From an uncultured Kordiimonas sp. (lineage in GTDB: Bacteria; Pseudomonadota; Alphaproteobacteria; Sphingomonadales; Kordiimonadaceae), in assembly GCA_947500295.1 (NCBI GenBank), contig CANMRM010000003.1:492199-556198 (forward strand): DNA of 64,000 nt, given 5' to 3'. The notes below the pieces were generated by a model. It was not told the origin of the DNA and made no database searches. It saw only the letters and a program-made list of their open reading frames with translations. Below are positions 1 through 7,734 of the stretch, piece after piece (positions within the stretch are counted from its first letter, which is position 1; every line of letters starts with the position of its first letter). The translations under genes were made by a program, and so were the position numbers.

Positions 1-1704
1 CTGTCGCGCGTCAACGGGTGTGCCCTTGATCCAGGTGCCAAGCACCTGCGTTTGCTCAATCTGATCAACAGGAACGGTCGTAAGGTCGCTTGACAGCATC
101 ACAAGGTCCGCCTGTTTGCCAACCTGCAGGCTGCCGCGGCTGTCCTCAAGCCCCAGTTGCCACGCAGCGTTGATGGTGATGGCCTTGAGCGCATCGATGC
201 GCGAGAGCTTTTCCGCCGCCCCAATGGGGGCATCGCCCTTGTCCGGGGTGCGCTCCAGCAAGGTCACGAGCGAGCGCAAGGGGCCGATGGGGGTGGCGGG
301 ATGGTCGCCGTGCACCGTGACCACATGCCCGGCCTGCTGTGCGGTGCCGATGGGCATGTATCGCTCGGTGCGCTCAGGTCCAAACAGCGCAGGCAGTTTG
401 TCACCGTAAAACCGGATGTGGTCGATGAAAAAACTGGTGGTGAAACCGAGCGCATGCGCGCGCTCAAGCTGCGCCTTGGTGATTAGGGCGTTATGCTCCA
501 GACGGTGGCGGTGACCTGTCCGGGGGTAGTCCTTGAGCGCCTGCTCGGCGACATCCAGCACACGGTCCACGGCGTTTTCGCCCTGCACGTGTGTTGCGAT
601 CTGGTAGCCACGGGTATGATAATCGACAAACATGGCGTGGTAGTCATCCGCCGGGATCATCACGGCCCCCACATGCCCGGGTTTCAGGTGCAGTCGTTCT
701 GTCGTCAGATCGTTGACCTCGTAGGGTTCCCTGACCGCGGCACCGCCCGCGTAGGGGCTGCCATCCATCCAGAATTTCACGCCCACAATCGGGGCGTTGC
801 CAGTGCGCGCTTCGGGCGCATCTGTTGCCGCCAGCTGGTCGGGCAGGGCATAAATCATGGTTTGTACCAGCGGCTGTGCCGCCGTACGGCGCTTGAGGAG
901 GGCGATAGGGTCTGCGTCATTGCCGACGGGGCCCAATACGCCCACCGTAGTGTAGCCCGCGCGGGCATAGGCGCCCATGAACAGGTTGAGCAAAAGGTCG
1001 TTGGTGCCAGCGGGCGGGCGCGGCATCGCGGAAAACAGCACATTGATCGCGCCCACTTCGCGGACTGTGCCTGTGAGGTTGCCGTCCTCGTCGCGCACAA
1101 ACTCGCCCGCGGGTGGATTGGCGCTGCCGGCTGAAATGCCGGCTGCCGCCAGCGCCGCCGAGTTGGCGTAAGCGTCATGCATCATCTGCGTGAGCACCAG
1201 AAGCGGCTTGTCGGGCGAGAGGGCATCGAGCTCAGCAAGCGTGGGCGCCGTCAGATCATCGATCATCACCGGATCCCACCCGAAGGCGACGGCCCACGCG
1301 CCGGGTGCGTCTTCTATGCCTGCCTTGAGGGTCTGCATCACACCTGCCCGGGTGGTGTGCGCGAAGCCGCTGACGTCGATGGTGGCGGCAAACTGGGCGG
1401 CGGCAACGGGATGGCTGTGCGGCTCGATAAAGCCGGGCATCAGGCTTTTGCCCTTCAGGTCATACGGAGTGGCTCCGCCGCCTTCGGCGCGCATGTCCGC
1501 GAGGTTACCGAGTGCGACGATGCGGCCACCGCGCACCAACATGGCCTCAGGCGATGGCTCTGCGGGGTTCATTGTAATGATGCGCCCGCCGTGGAACAGG
1601 ATGGCGTCCGGTGTTGTGGGGGGCGACAGCCAAAACCACACGCCGCCGACGGTCATGGTCAGCAATACTGCCGTCCAGACCAGTCGTTTTGTCCATCTTC
1701 CCAT
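1..1704 (-). CDS. Amidohydrolase family 3 (YtcJ-like), C-terminus beyond the window
   Basis: Translating the minus strand from ATG 1704 gives an open frame of 568 codons that runs off the left edge. A GGAGGG ribosome site lies just upstream of the ATG. The N-terminus is a single hydrophobic segment (about residues 5-25), so the protein is probably membrane-anchored or exported. Amidohydrolase landmarks follow: the metal-binding HSH in FIEPHSHP (about residue 92), a DGSPYAGG segment, THVQGENAVDRVL, RLEHNALI, VTVHGDHP, and a closing GSLQVGKQADLVML segment that belongs to the small beta-sandwich. This order matches the YtcJ/amidohydrolase-3 family, metal-dependent hydrolases of amides or ureas. 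The substrate cannot be predicted. All plus-strand frames here are antisense shadows. Confidence 0.85.
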   Translation of the reverse strand, partial: MGRWTKRLVWTAVLLTMTVGGVWFWLSPPTTPDAILFHGGRIITMNPAEPSPEAMLVRGGRIVALGNLADMRAEGGGATPYDLKGKSLMPGFIEPHSHPVAAAQFAATIDVSGFAHTTRAGVMQTLKAGIEDAPGAWAVAFGWDPVMIDDLTAPTLAELDALSPDKPLLVLTQMMHDAYANSAALAAAGISAGSANPPAGEFVRDEDGNLTGTVREVGAINVLFSAMPRPPAGTNDLLLNLFMGAYARAGYTTVGVLGPVGNDADPIALLKRRTAAQPLVQTMIYALPDQLAATDAPEARTGNAPIVGVKFWMDGSPYAGGAAVREPYEVNDLTTERLHLKPGHVGAVMIPADDYHAMFVDYHTRGYQIATHVQGENAVDRVLDVAEQALKDYPRTGHRHRLEHNALITKAQLERAHALGFTTSFFIDHIRFYGDKLPALFGPERTERYMPIGTAQQAGHVVTVHGDHPATPIGPLRSLVTLLERTPDKGDAPIGAAEKLSRIDALKAITINAAWQLGLEDSRGSLQVGKQADLVMLSSDLTTVPVDQIEQTQVLGTWIKGTPVDARQ

Positions 1705-1771
1705 TTGTCCCTCCGGCTAGCCCCACAAGGAGCATTAACCGGCGGGAGGCCGTTTGGCAAATCCGGCGGCG

Positions 1772-2203
1772 TTAGCGATAGTCGCCGACAAGCTCCCCGT
1801 CGGACGAACCGTCGAATTGTGGCAGGTCGTCGGTGATCTCGTAAAAGTCCGGTTTTTCAGCAACAAAAATATGGCCGATGGTCTTCAGGCCCGTTTCGCC
1901 GTCAAGCGTGCTGGCGAGGATGCCTGTGCCGTCCTGGTCAAACGGTTCCCAGAACAGCCCGGAGCCACAGGCGCGGCAAAATCCGCGGCGGGCGACATCT
2001 GACGTCTGGTACCAGGCGAGGCCATCCGCGTTGGTGAGCGTGATGTTGGCTTTGCGTGCCTTGGTGTGGGGGCCGAAGCCGCCATGTTGTTTCTGGCACA
2101 TTTCGCAGTGGCAATTGACCACATCCCTGAGTGGCCCGCGCACTTCATAGCGCACCGCACCGCACAAACAGCCGCCCGTTGAAATTTTGTCTGTATCTGT
2201 CAT
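1772..2203 (-). CDS. GFA-family (CENP-V/GFA fold) zinc protein
   Basis: A 143-residue cytoplasmic protein of the glutathione-dependent formaldehyde-activating enzyme (GFA) family. The cysteine ligands are visible in order: GGCLCGAVRYE at the N-terminus, then NCHCEMCQKQHG, then FCRACGSGLFWEP. These are the two zinc-binding clusters of the fold. ATG 2203 is chosen because AAGGGGAG lies 9 nt upstream; the longer frame from 2227 adds eight residues with no ribosome site. Family members bind glutathione adducts or small aldehydes, but most, like this one, have no proven reaction. It follows the amidohydrolase on the same strand with a 67-nt gap; nothing ties them functionally. Confidence 0.82.
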   Translation of the reverse strand: MTDTDKISTGGCLCGAVRYEVRGPLRDVVNCHCEMCQKQHGGFGPHTKARKANITLTNADGLAWYQTSDVARRGFCRACGSGLFWEPFDQDGTGILASTLDGETGLKTIGHIFVAEKPDFYEITDDLPQFDGSSDGELVGDYR

Positions 2204-2385
2204 GTGAACTGCTCCCCTTGGCTCCAACAGAGATAAGGCGTCTGCCGTCTGTTTTCAGCCCCGGGGAGCACGACAATTGCTGACCGCTTTCATTAGTTTC
2301 TCTTATTGCCAACAGTTTCTCTTGTTGGAAATGGGGGCGGGCAGTAGGCTCACGCCGGAATGCCGTGCTTTGGGAGGGACAGGTA

Positions 2386-2982
2386 ATGAAAACAGTTTTT
2401 GCTGCTGCTATAACGCTTGTGTTAGGTGCGACGAGCGCACATGCGGACGGCGTGTTTGAGGTGCTTCAGGCGCATTGCGGCCAGGCTTTTGAAGGGCAGG
2501 TGTCGCGCGGCGCGGCGGATGACCCCTGGCGGCAGGCTCGGCTTGTCATGCATGTGCGTGATTGCAGCGACAGCGAATTGCGCGTGCCGCTGGCGTTCAA
2601 TGACGACAGGTCCCGCATCTGGGTCATCACCCGTATGGAAAGTGGTGTTCGGCTAAAGCATGATCACCGGCACGCGGATGGAAGCGAAGACGCCGTTACC
2701 TGGTACGGCGGCATGAGCGCTGCGCCTGACGGTGCGCCCGGGGATGCGGAAATCAACTTCCCGGTGGACGCCGAGAGCGTTGCGCTGTTTGAGCGGGAAG
2801 GACTGAATGCTTCGACACAAAACACGTGGCAGCTTTCGGTTGCAGGCGGCATGCTGAACTACCGCCTGATGCGGCCGGGTGGCCGGGATTTTATGGTCAG
2901 TTTTGATCTGACTGCACCCGTTGAGGTGCCGCCCGCCGCCTGGGACAAAACCGAAGGGCAGGGACCTGCCGCCTCTCACTAG
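2386..2982 (+). CDS. Secreted protein of unknown function
   Basis: A 198-residue protein that I do not recognise. It starts with a clear Sec signal peptide (residues 1-21, cleavage after AHA in SAHADGVF). GGGAGG lies 8 nt before ATG 2386, which supports this start over the longer frame from 2365. The mature part has two cysteines (in QAHCGQAF and VRDCSD), which could form a disulphide in the periplasm, and a central HDHRHADGSEDAVTWYGG segment rich in histidine and acidic residues. The composition suggests a small beta-rich domain. It sits alone between the GFA gene and the desaturase operon. A short inverted repeat CCAACA/TGTTGG at 2309-2328 lies 60 nt upstream. Confidence 0.72.
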   Translation: MKTVFAAAITLVLGATSAHADGVFEVLQAHCGQAFEGQVSRGAADDPWRQARLVMHVRDCSDSELRVPLAFNDDRSRIWVITRMESGVRLKHDHRHADGSEDAVTWYGGMSAAPDGAPGDAEINFPVDAESVALFEREGLNASTQNTWQLSVAGGMLNYRLMRPGGRDFMVSFDLTAPVEVPPAAWDKTEGQGPAASH

Positions 2983-3071
2983 CCAGTCTCCAAAAGCGCG
3001 AACCAGAGGTCTTTCAACAAATCCAACCCGCCCGTGGCCATGGCCGCCAATCATTTTTAAGTTTTCTATTG

Positions 3072-3093
3072 ATAAAACGAACGTTCGTTTTAT
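3072..3093. promoter_or_regulatory. Perfect 22-bp palindrome, candidate TetR operator
   Basis: Two exact 11-bp arms (ATAAAACGAAC and its reverse complement) meet at 3082/3083, 52 nt before the desaturase ATG. The only regulator in the unit is the TetR-type gene at 4028, the second gene of the operon, so autoregulation through this site is the natural inference. The palindrome is seen directly; the binder is inferred. Confidence 0.7.
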
Positions 3094-3144
3094 ATATATC
3101 TCGAAACCCGGGAAACGGGAGCCGAGGATAGAAGAGGAACGATC

Positions 3145-4023
3145 ATGGATATGCTCACGGAATTGCTGGACAAGTATGACGGCTGGTTTGTCGCCCTTGA
3201 ATGGATCACACTGGGCTTTATCGGCCTCGCGGTCGTCGAGGCGATTGCAGACATGCTTTTTAAAACCGGTCGACGCTTCAGCGAAACCGCTGCCAATATC
3301 ATGACAGCGGTTGGATATGAGTTTACCGGGTACTTCATCAACGCGGCTGTATTGCTCGTCGCCTACTATTTCATTGCGCCCTTTGCGCTGTTTGAAATTG
3401 AAATGACTCCCTGGACATGGGTGCTGGCATTGGTGATGGCGGACTTTCTTTATTACTGGATGCACAGGACCGAGCATGAAGTACGATTCTTCTGGGCCTA
3501 TCACGTCACCCATCATTCGTCGCCAGAGTATGACCTGACAACGGCTTTTCGCCTTTCGTGGGTGGAAGGGCTGGTTGAATGGATCTTCCTGATCCCGATG
3601 CTGCTCGTTGGGTTTGACCCGGTGGTCACGTTTGTTGCGCTTGCCGCCAATGCCACCTACCAGACATGGCTTCACACACAAAAGGTTGGCAAGCTCGGTA
3701 TTCTGGACAAAATCATTAACACGCCTTCCGCGCACCGCGTGCATCATGGCTCCAACCCCGAGTATCTGGACAAGAACTACGGTGGTGTGCTGATGATCTG
3801 GGATCATTTGTTCGGCACTTATCAGGCGGAAAAAGCACTGGTGAAATTTGGCATCACCGAACCGATTGAAAGCATCAACCCGTTTGTGATTAACTTCCAT
3901 GAGTATGCGGGCATTGCCTGTGACGTATGGCGGGCAAAAAGCTGGAGCGACCGCTGGCACTATATGTTCGCTCATCCTGGCTGGAAGCCTGATGCCGCAC
4001 AAATCCAGGAACAGGAGGCCTGA
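3145..4023 (+). CDS. Sterol desaturase / fatty acid hydroxylase superfamily membrane enzyme
   Basis: A 292-residue integral-membrane di-iron oxygenase. All three histidine boxes are present: HRTEH (about residues 107-111), HVTHH (120-124) and HRVHH (197-201). Four to five hydrophobic segments surround them. Family members hydroxylate or desaturate sterols, carotenoids, alkylglycerols or fatty acids using O2; the substrate here is not evident. GAGGA upstream of ATG 3145 supports the start. The TetR gene follows after 4 nt, and a perfect palindrome lies upstream, so expression is probably induced by a hydrophobic ligand of that TetR. A second, more distant desaturase is at 12284. Confidence 0.9.
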   Translation: MDMLTELLDKYDGWFVALEWITLGFIGLAVVEAIADMLFKTGRRFSETAANIMTAVGYEFTGYFINAAVLLVAYYFIAPFALFEIEMTPWTWVLALVMADFLYYWMHRTEHEVRFFWAYHVTHHSSPEYDLTTAFRLSWVEGLVEWIFLIPMLLVGFDPVVTFVALAANATYQTWLHTQKVGKLGILDKIINTPSAHRVHHGSNPEYLDKNYGGVLMIWDHLFGTYQAEKALVKFGITEPIESINPFVINFHEYAGIACDVWRAKSWSDRWHYMFAHPGWKPDAAQIQEQEA

Positions 4024-4027
4024 CCGC

Positions 4028-4621
4028 ATGCCGCGCACCAAAGACGACAAGCTGGAGAAACGTCGGCGGTTCGAGATACTGGAGGCCGCCGCGCGGTGCT
4101 TTGTGCGCGATGGTTTCCATCAGGCGAGCATGCGCGCCATTTGCGCCGAAGCAGGCCTGAGCGCAGGTGCGGTCTATAACTATTTCCCGGGCAAAGATGC
4201 GATTATTGAAGGCATGGTGGATTGGGAGCGCGAGGAAATCGACGAGCTCGCAGCTTACATGCGCGATGAAAAAAATGCCCTGACGGCTGTTGTGGAAGGC
4301 GCCCGGGCCATGGTTGCGGAAACCAGCGCAGAAGACGCGCAGCTTTATGCTGAATTGATTGCAGAGGCAGGCCGGAACGATGCAATGCGCGCCCGGTTTG
4401 TTGAAGCCGACACCCTGATGGTGTCCCTGCTGGAAGAAACGATTGCGCGCGGCCAGAAGTCCGGGACCATCACCCGCAGGCAAAAGGCCCCCGGTCTCGC
4501 GCGTATGGTTATGGCAATTTATGAGGGGTTTGTGGGGCGCATAGGCCCTGAAAAAGACAACAGGTCCAAAAAACTCGCTGACTTAACCGCCGAAGCGGTT
4601 CGTCGGATTCTGCAACCCTGA
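4028..4621 (+). CDS. TetR/AcrR family regulator of the desaturase operon
   Basis: A 197-residue regulator. The N-terminal helix-turn-helix is typical of TetR: RFEILEAAARCFVRDGFHQ, then MRAICAEAGLSAGAVYNYFPGK (residues about 12-58). The C-terminal all-helical ligand domain is of ordinary length. ATG 4028 is chosen because AGGAGG lies at the end of the upstream gene; the longer frame from 3899 runs antisense-like through the desaturase. It is co-transcribed with the desaturase (4-nt gap) and likely binds the 22-bp palindrome at 3072-3093. The ligand is unknown. Confidence 0.9.
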   Translation: MPRTKDDKLEKRRRFEILEAAARCFVRDGFHQASMRAICAEAGLSAGAVYNYFPGKDAIIEGMVDWEREEIDELAAYMRDEKNALTAVVEGARAMVAETSAEDAQLYAELIAEAGRNDAMRARFVEADTLMVSLLEETIARGQKSGTITRRQKAPGLARMVMAIYEGFVGRIGPEKDNRSKKLADLTAEAVRRILQP

Positions 4622-4630
4622 CAGGATGGC

Positions 4631-5500
4631 TCAGGAAGCCAGAGTTTTCTCTGGGTGGGCGCCGTCCGTGTAGCCCATGAACATGCCATGGATCGAATAG
4701 CCAGCCAGCTCCCGCACCCGCTTTGGGAGCGCGCGAGCCTGCTCTTTGGAAAGCGTCAACAACATGGTTTCCAGCGGGCGAGCCCAGCCTGGGCAATATT
4801 GCGGTGTGACGATCAGGCGTGGTTTGTCCGAGAGGTTGGCACCGCCACGGTGCCACAAAGTGCCTTTGGCAACCATCAGGCTGCCCGCAGGCATGGTCGC
4901 CTTGATAGCGTCTGCACGGGGCTTCGGGTCAATGGCCGCATCCCGACCCGCTGGGTCGTGGATTGCCTGCTGATCAATCTCGGGAATTTGGCGCTCGTTC
5001 CACCTGTGACTGCCGGGAATGATTTCCGTGGCGCCGTTTTCTTCGGTCATCGGATCAATTGTCCAGAAAGTGCTGACGCCGTATGCGGGCCGCGGCAGCG
5101 GAATCTGAATATGGTCGTCGTCTATGTGCCAGTCCTGCACGGTCTCACCCGGGTGCAGGTTGATGGCGAGCATGGCAGACAGCAGACAGCTTGACCCCAG
5201 CTCCCGTTCCGAAAAGGCAAGCGCCAGCGGGTGCATGGCCATTGGAGCGAACACCTCGGGTGCCTTGGCAAGCAGGGAATACACCCTGTTGGATTTGAAG
5301 CCCTCGAAATCATTGCGCCCGGTTTTGGTGAGATAAGGTGCCAGTGCGGCGCGGGCGGCCTCCACATCTTCTGTTGGCATGATGCCCTCAAAGATCACAT
5401 AACCCCTGTCTTCATACTCCTCGTACCAGTCGTCGAAGCGGCGACCTTCAAGCCACGGTTTGAGAGCGGTCTCGTCAATCTCGGCAGGAGAGCTGTACAT
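4631..5500 (-). CDS. Phytanoyl-CoA dioxygenase (PhyH) family oxygenase
   Basis: An Fe(II)/2-oxoglutarate-dependent oxygenase of about 289 residues. The facial triad is visible: HID in VQDWHIDDDHI supplies His and Asp, and LWHRGGANLSDKPR supplies the distal His, with the Arg nearby likely binding 2-oxoglutarate. PhyH enzymes hydroxylate acyl chains or other small hydrophobic substrates. ATG 5500 is preferred because GAGG sits 6 nt before it; the frame also has ATG 5512 without a ribosome site. It diverges from a TetR gene around a perfect 23-bp palindrome and converges on the desaturase operon, so the two oxygenases may belong to one lipid-modifying function. Confidence 0.88.
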   Translation of the reverse strand: MYSSPAEIDETALKPWLEGRRFDDWYEEYEDRGYVIFEGIMPTEDVEAARAALAPYLTKTGRNDFEGFKSNRVYSLLAKAPEVFAPMAMHPLALAFSERELGSSCLLSAMLAINLHPGETVQDWHIDDDHIQIPLPRPAYGVSTFWTIDPMTEENGATEIIPGSHRWNERQIPEIDQQAIHDPAGRDAAIDPKPRADAIKATMPAGSLMVAKGTLWHRGGANLSDKPRLIVTPQYCPGWARPLETMLLTLSKEQARALPKRVRELAGYSIHGMFMGYTDGAHPEKTLAS

Positions 5501-5520
5501 CGAATGCCTCATGGATTCAT

Positions 5521-5543
5521 TAAATTGAGTTCAACTCAATTTA
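5521..5543. promoter_or_regulatory. Perfect 23-bp palindrome between divergent PhyH and TetR genes
   Basis: Exact 11-bp arms TAAATTGAGTT / AACTCAATTTA flank C5532. The site lies 20 nt above the PhyH start and 51 nt above the TetR start. This is a standard layout for a TetR protein repressing itself and its divergent target. Its sequence is unrelated to the 3072-3093 palindrome, which suggests that the two TetR proteins act on separate units. Confidence 0.72.
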
Positions 5544-5594
5544 CAGATGCCAAAATATATGGCAAGGAGAATCCGGTATTTAAAAGGGCATAAC

Positions 5595-6173
5595 ATGGCG
5601 CGTAAAAATGCATCCTCCGCAATCCTTGAGGCGGCAAAAAAATGCCTGTGCGAAGGCGACGGTGATTTCGAAATGAGTGATGTTGCCACTAAAGCAGGTG
5701 TGTCCGAAGGGCTGGCCTATCACTATTTCAATTCCAAGGCGGGACTTTTGTCAGCCGTAATCACAGATTTTTACGATCACTATATGGCGATTGTGAACAA
5801 GCGTTATGATGGTGATATTCCCTGGCTTGAACGGGAACGGGCACGCCTCAATGAAATTGTCGATTTTCTATACAGCGATCCGCTCGCGTCGATCGTAATG
5901 GGAAAACTGAACGGCACGCCGCAGGTTGCTGCGGTGGAACTGACCGGTAACGCCGAGATTATGGAGTTGGCGGTGCGCAACATCCAGAACGGTATCGACC
6001 GGGGCTATATTGCGCCCGAAATAAATGCCCATGTGTCGGGTCCTGCGATCATGGGTGCGGTGCAGCAGGCGTTCCTTTATGCGATGCAGGCAAAGGAACG
6101 ACCGAGCGCGGCGGTGTTGACAGACCAGCTTTGGGGCCTGATCACCGGCGCAGTTGGACTGCGCCTCAACTAG
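5595..6173 (+). CDS. TetR/AcrR family regulator divergent from PhyH
   Basis: A 192-residue TetR-type regulator. The HTH is readable as ASSAILEAAKKCLCEGD followed by MSDVATKAGVSEGLAYHYFNSKAGLL. The start at ATG 5595 gives a normal N-terminal arm; the longer frame from ATG 5547 overlaps the promoter side of the palindrome and has no ribosome site. It most likely controls the divergent PhyH oxygenase. The C-terminal domain gives no clue to the ligand. Confidence 0.88.
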   Translation: MARKNASSAILEAAKKCLCEGDGDFEMSDVATKAGVSEGLAYHYFNSKAGLLSAVITDFYDHYMAIVNKRYDGDIPWLERERARLNEIVDFLYSDPLASIVMGKLNGTPQVAAVELTGNAEIMELAVRNIQNGIDRGYIAPEINAHVSGPAIMGAVQQAFLYAMQAKERPSAAVLTDQLWGLITGAVGLRLN

Positions 6174-6200
6174 GCTGATTATCACACCAGAATTTTACGC

Positions 6201-6231
6201 TTGACCTCAAGTTAGCTTGAGGGTGCAGGAT
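6201..6231 (+). promoter_or_regulatory. SoxR-type promoter with MerR-family dyad
   Basis: A -35 box TTGACC (6201-6206) and a -10-like CAGGAT (6226-6231) are separated by 19 nt. The spacer contains the dyad CCTCAAG (6205-6211) and CTTGAGG (6216-6222) around TTAG. The overlong spacer and the CTCAAG/CTTGAG dyad are characteristic of promoters activated by the redox regulator SoxR. The soxR gene is not in the window. The promoter drives the VOC gene 35 nt downstream. Confidence 0.75.
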
Positions 6232-6265
6232 GCCGTTTGCCCGGTCATCATGCGAGGATAAAACA

Positions 6266-6646
6266 ATGGACATGAACCAAGTGACCCTGGAGGCATCAGA
6301 CTTCGATGCCTCCCTGAGTTTCTACCAGATGCTCGGTCTCAAGCTGATCGTGCTAAGCGAAGGGCGCTATGCCCGGTTTGAGCTGCCTTCCGGGTCATCA
6401 ACACTGTCCATCCACCATACTGACACGCCTGCAGCGGGTAGCAGCGTGTTCTATTTTGAAGTGGATGATGTGGACCAGCGCTACGCGGAGCTTTTGGGGG
6501 CGGGCATTGAATTTGAGGCGGCGCCCCGGGATGAGAGCTGGAAATGGCGCGAAGCCCGTTTCACCGATCCTGCCGGCAACAGGCTGTGCTTGTTCCATGC
6601 CGGGCTGAACCGCCGTTTCCCGCCGTGGCGCCGGGAAATAGAATGA
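6266..6646 (+). CDS. VOC (glyoxalase/bleomycin-resistance/dioxygenase) family protein
   Basis: A 126-residue single-domain protein with the beta-alpha-beta-beta-beta pattern of the vicinal oxygen chelate fold: VTLEASDFDASLSFYQMLGLK at the start and REARFTDPAGNRLCLFHAG at the end. ATG 6266 is preceded by GAGG; the upstream ATG 6230 lies inside the promoter. VOC proteins include glyoxalases, dioxygenases and antibiotic-binding proteins. The SoxR-type promoter suggests a role in coping with redox-cycling compounds. The exact activity is not predictable. Confidence 0.85.
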   Translation: MDMNQVTLEASDFDASLSFYQMLGLKLIVLSEGRYARFELPSGSSTLSIHHTDTPAAGSSVFYFEVDDVDQRYAELLGAGIEFEAAPRDESWKWREARFTDPAGNRLCLFHAGLNRRFPPWRREIE

Positions 6647-6670
6647 CCGTGTGTCCAGGTTGTGGTGGTG

Positions 6671-7570
6671 CTATTGGCTCAAATAGTCTGAGACCATTTT
6701 TGCGCAGTCCTCCGCGCGGTCGTAAAACATGAAGGTCCCGCAGCCTTCCATCACCAGCCTTTCGCTATTTGGGATCACATCAAGCAGGGTTTCCTGACCG
6801 CTGACAAAACTGTCACGCGTGCCCTGAACCAGAAGAACCGGCCCTTTCAGTGCAGTGGCGGCGGAGCGTCGATCCCATTTAAGGTTTACCACGATGCCGC
6901 GATAAGGGCGCTGGCGCGAATCCACACCGGCGATGAAGGGGTCGAGCATATCCATGACGCTCGCGCCGTCGCTTAAAAAGGAAACATAAAGAGCCCAGAG
7001 GTCTCCCATGAATTCCTTGTCGGACCGAACAGGTTCCTGCCGCGACATCAGGTCATCCAGAAACGCCTTGTTTTCTGCAGGTGGCCTGATCGCGCCTGTA
7101 CCCGAGAGAATTGCCTTGCCGAAGCGGTCAGGCTCGGATGCCAGCAGGCTCATGGCTGTCAGGCATCCCCCGTGATGGGCAACAATGTGCGCCTGGCGGA
7201 TATCCAGGTGGTTCAACACCCGGCGCACCGCGGCAGCATAGTCATCAACCGTCGGCTCATGAGTGGGGTTGTCGGAACTGCCGTGACCGGGCAGGTCCAC
7301 TGCAATCATGCGAAAGCGGTCTGCAAGAAGAGGTACCAGCCTTTCATACTCCCGGCTGCTGTTGCCCGACTGGTGCACAAACACCACGTCAGGACCCGTA
7401 CCCGCAGTCCAGTAATAGAGCTGGCCGTCAGGAGTATTCAGAAAGCGGCGATCTATAAGGCCGCGGTGTTCGTCAGCTCTAGGTGCCGCATGTGCGGCCG
7501 ATTGGTGACCTGTCATTGCCATCATGGCAACACTTGCGGGAAGGGATTTCAGAATTTGACGACGATCCAT
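6671..7570 (-). CDS. Tat-exported alpha/beta hydrolase fold protein, catalytic residues replaced
   Basis: A 299-residue alpha/beta hydrolase. The N-terminus MDRRQILKSLPASVAMMAM carries the RR pair and hydrophobic core of a Tat signal, with cleavage likely near AHA. The fold is well kept: VFVHQSGNSSREYERL after strand 3, MIAVDLPGHGSSDNPT, and VLLVQGTRDSFVSGQ near the acid position. However, the nucleophile elbow reads AHHGGC, with His where GxSxG has Ser, and the C-terminal motif reads GCGTF, with Thr replacing the catalytic His. The protein is therefore probably a periplasmic binding or non-hydrolytic member rather than a classical esterase. It converges with the VOC gene and is transcribed in the same direction as the peroxiredoxin. 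Confidence 0.82.
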   Translation of the reverse strand: MDRRQILKSLPASVAMMAMTGHQSAAHAAPRADEHRGLIDRRFLNTPDGQLYYWTAGTGPDVVFVHQSGNSSREYERLVPLLADRFRMIAVDLPGHGSSDNPTHEPTVDDYAAAVRRVLNHLDIRQAHIVAHHGGCLTAMSLLASEPDRFGKAILSGTGAIRPPAENKAFLDDLMSRQEPVRSDKEFMGDLWALYVSFLSDGASVMDMLDPFIAGVDSRQRPYRGIVVNLKWDRRSAATALKGPVLLVQGTRDSFVSGQETLLDVIPNSERLVMEGCGTFMFYDRAEDCAKMVSDYLSQ

Positions 7571-7659
7571 GAGGTCAGGCTCCGCTGTATATAGTGGTTA
7601 AGTTGGTATAAACATGGAGCAACTTGGCCGTAGGGACAAGTTTGAGTGAAGCGACCAAC

Positions 7660-7688
7660 AAAAAAGCCCCGGCGGGTGCCGGGGCTTT
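7660..7688 (-). terminator. Rho-independent terminator of the peroxiredoxin gene
   Basis: On the minus strand, a 9-bp stem AGCCCCGGC / GCCGGGGCT with a 4-nt loop is followed by a T run (7665-7661). It lies 47 nt past the peroxiredoxin stop. Confidence 0.85.
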
Positions 7689-7734
7689 CGTGGGGGTTTC
7701 GATACCTTTTGGTATCTGGAGGAAACCGGGTTTC

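Noticed and set aside
493..1836. Two plus-strand frames of 213 and 219 residues
   Set aside because: Both lie antisense to the amidohydrolase, whose motifs and start are convincing on the minus strand.
2653..4050. Minus-strand frame of 465 residues
   Set aside because: Antisense to the secreted protein and the desaturase. It has no motif and reflects GC-skewed codon use of the true genes.
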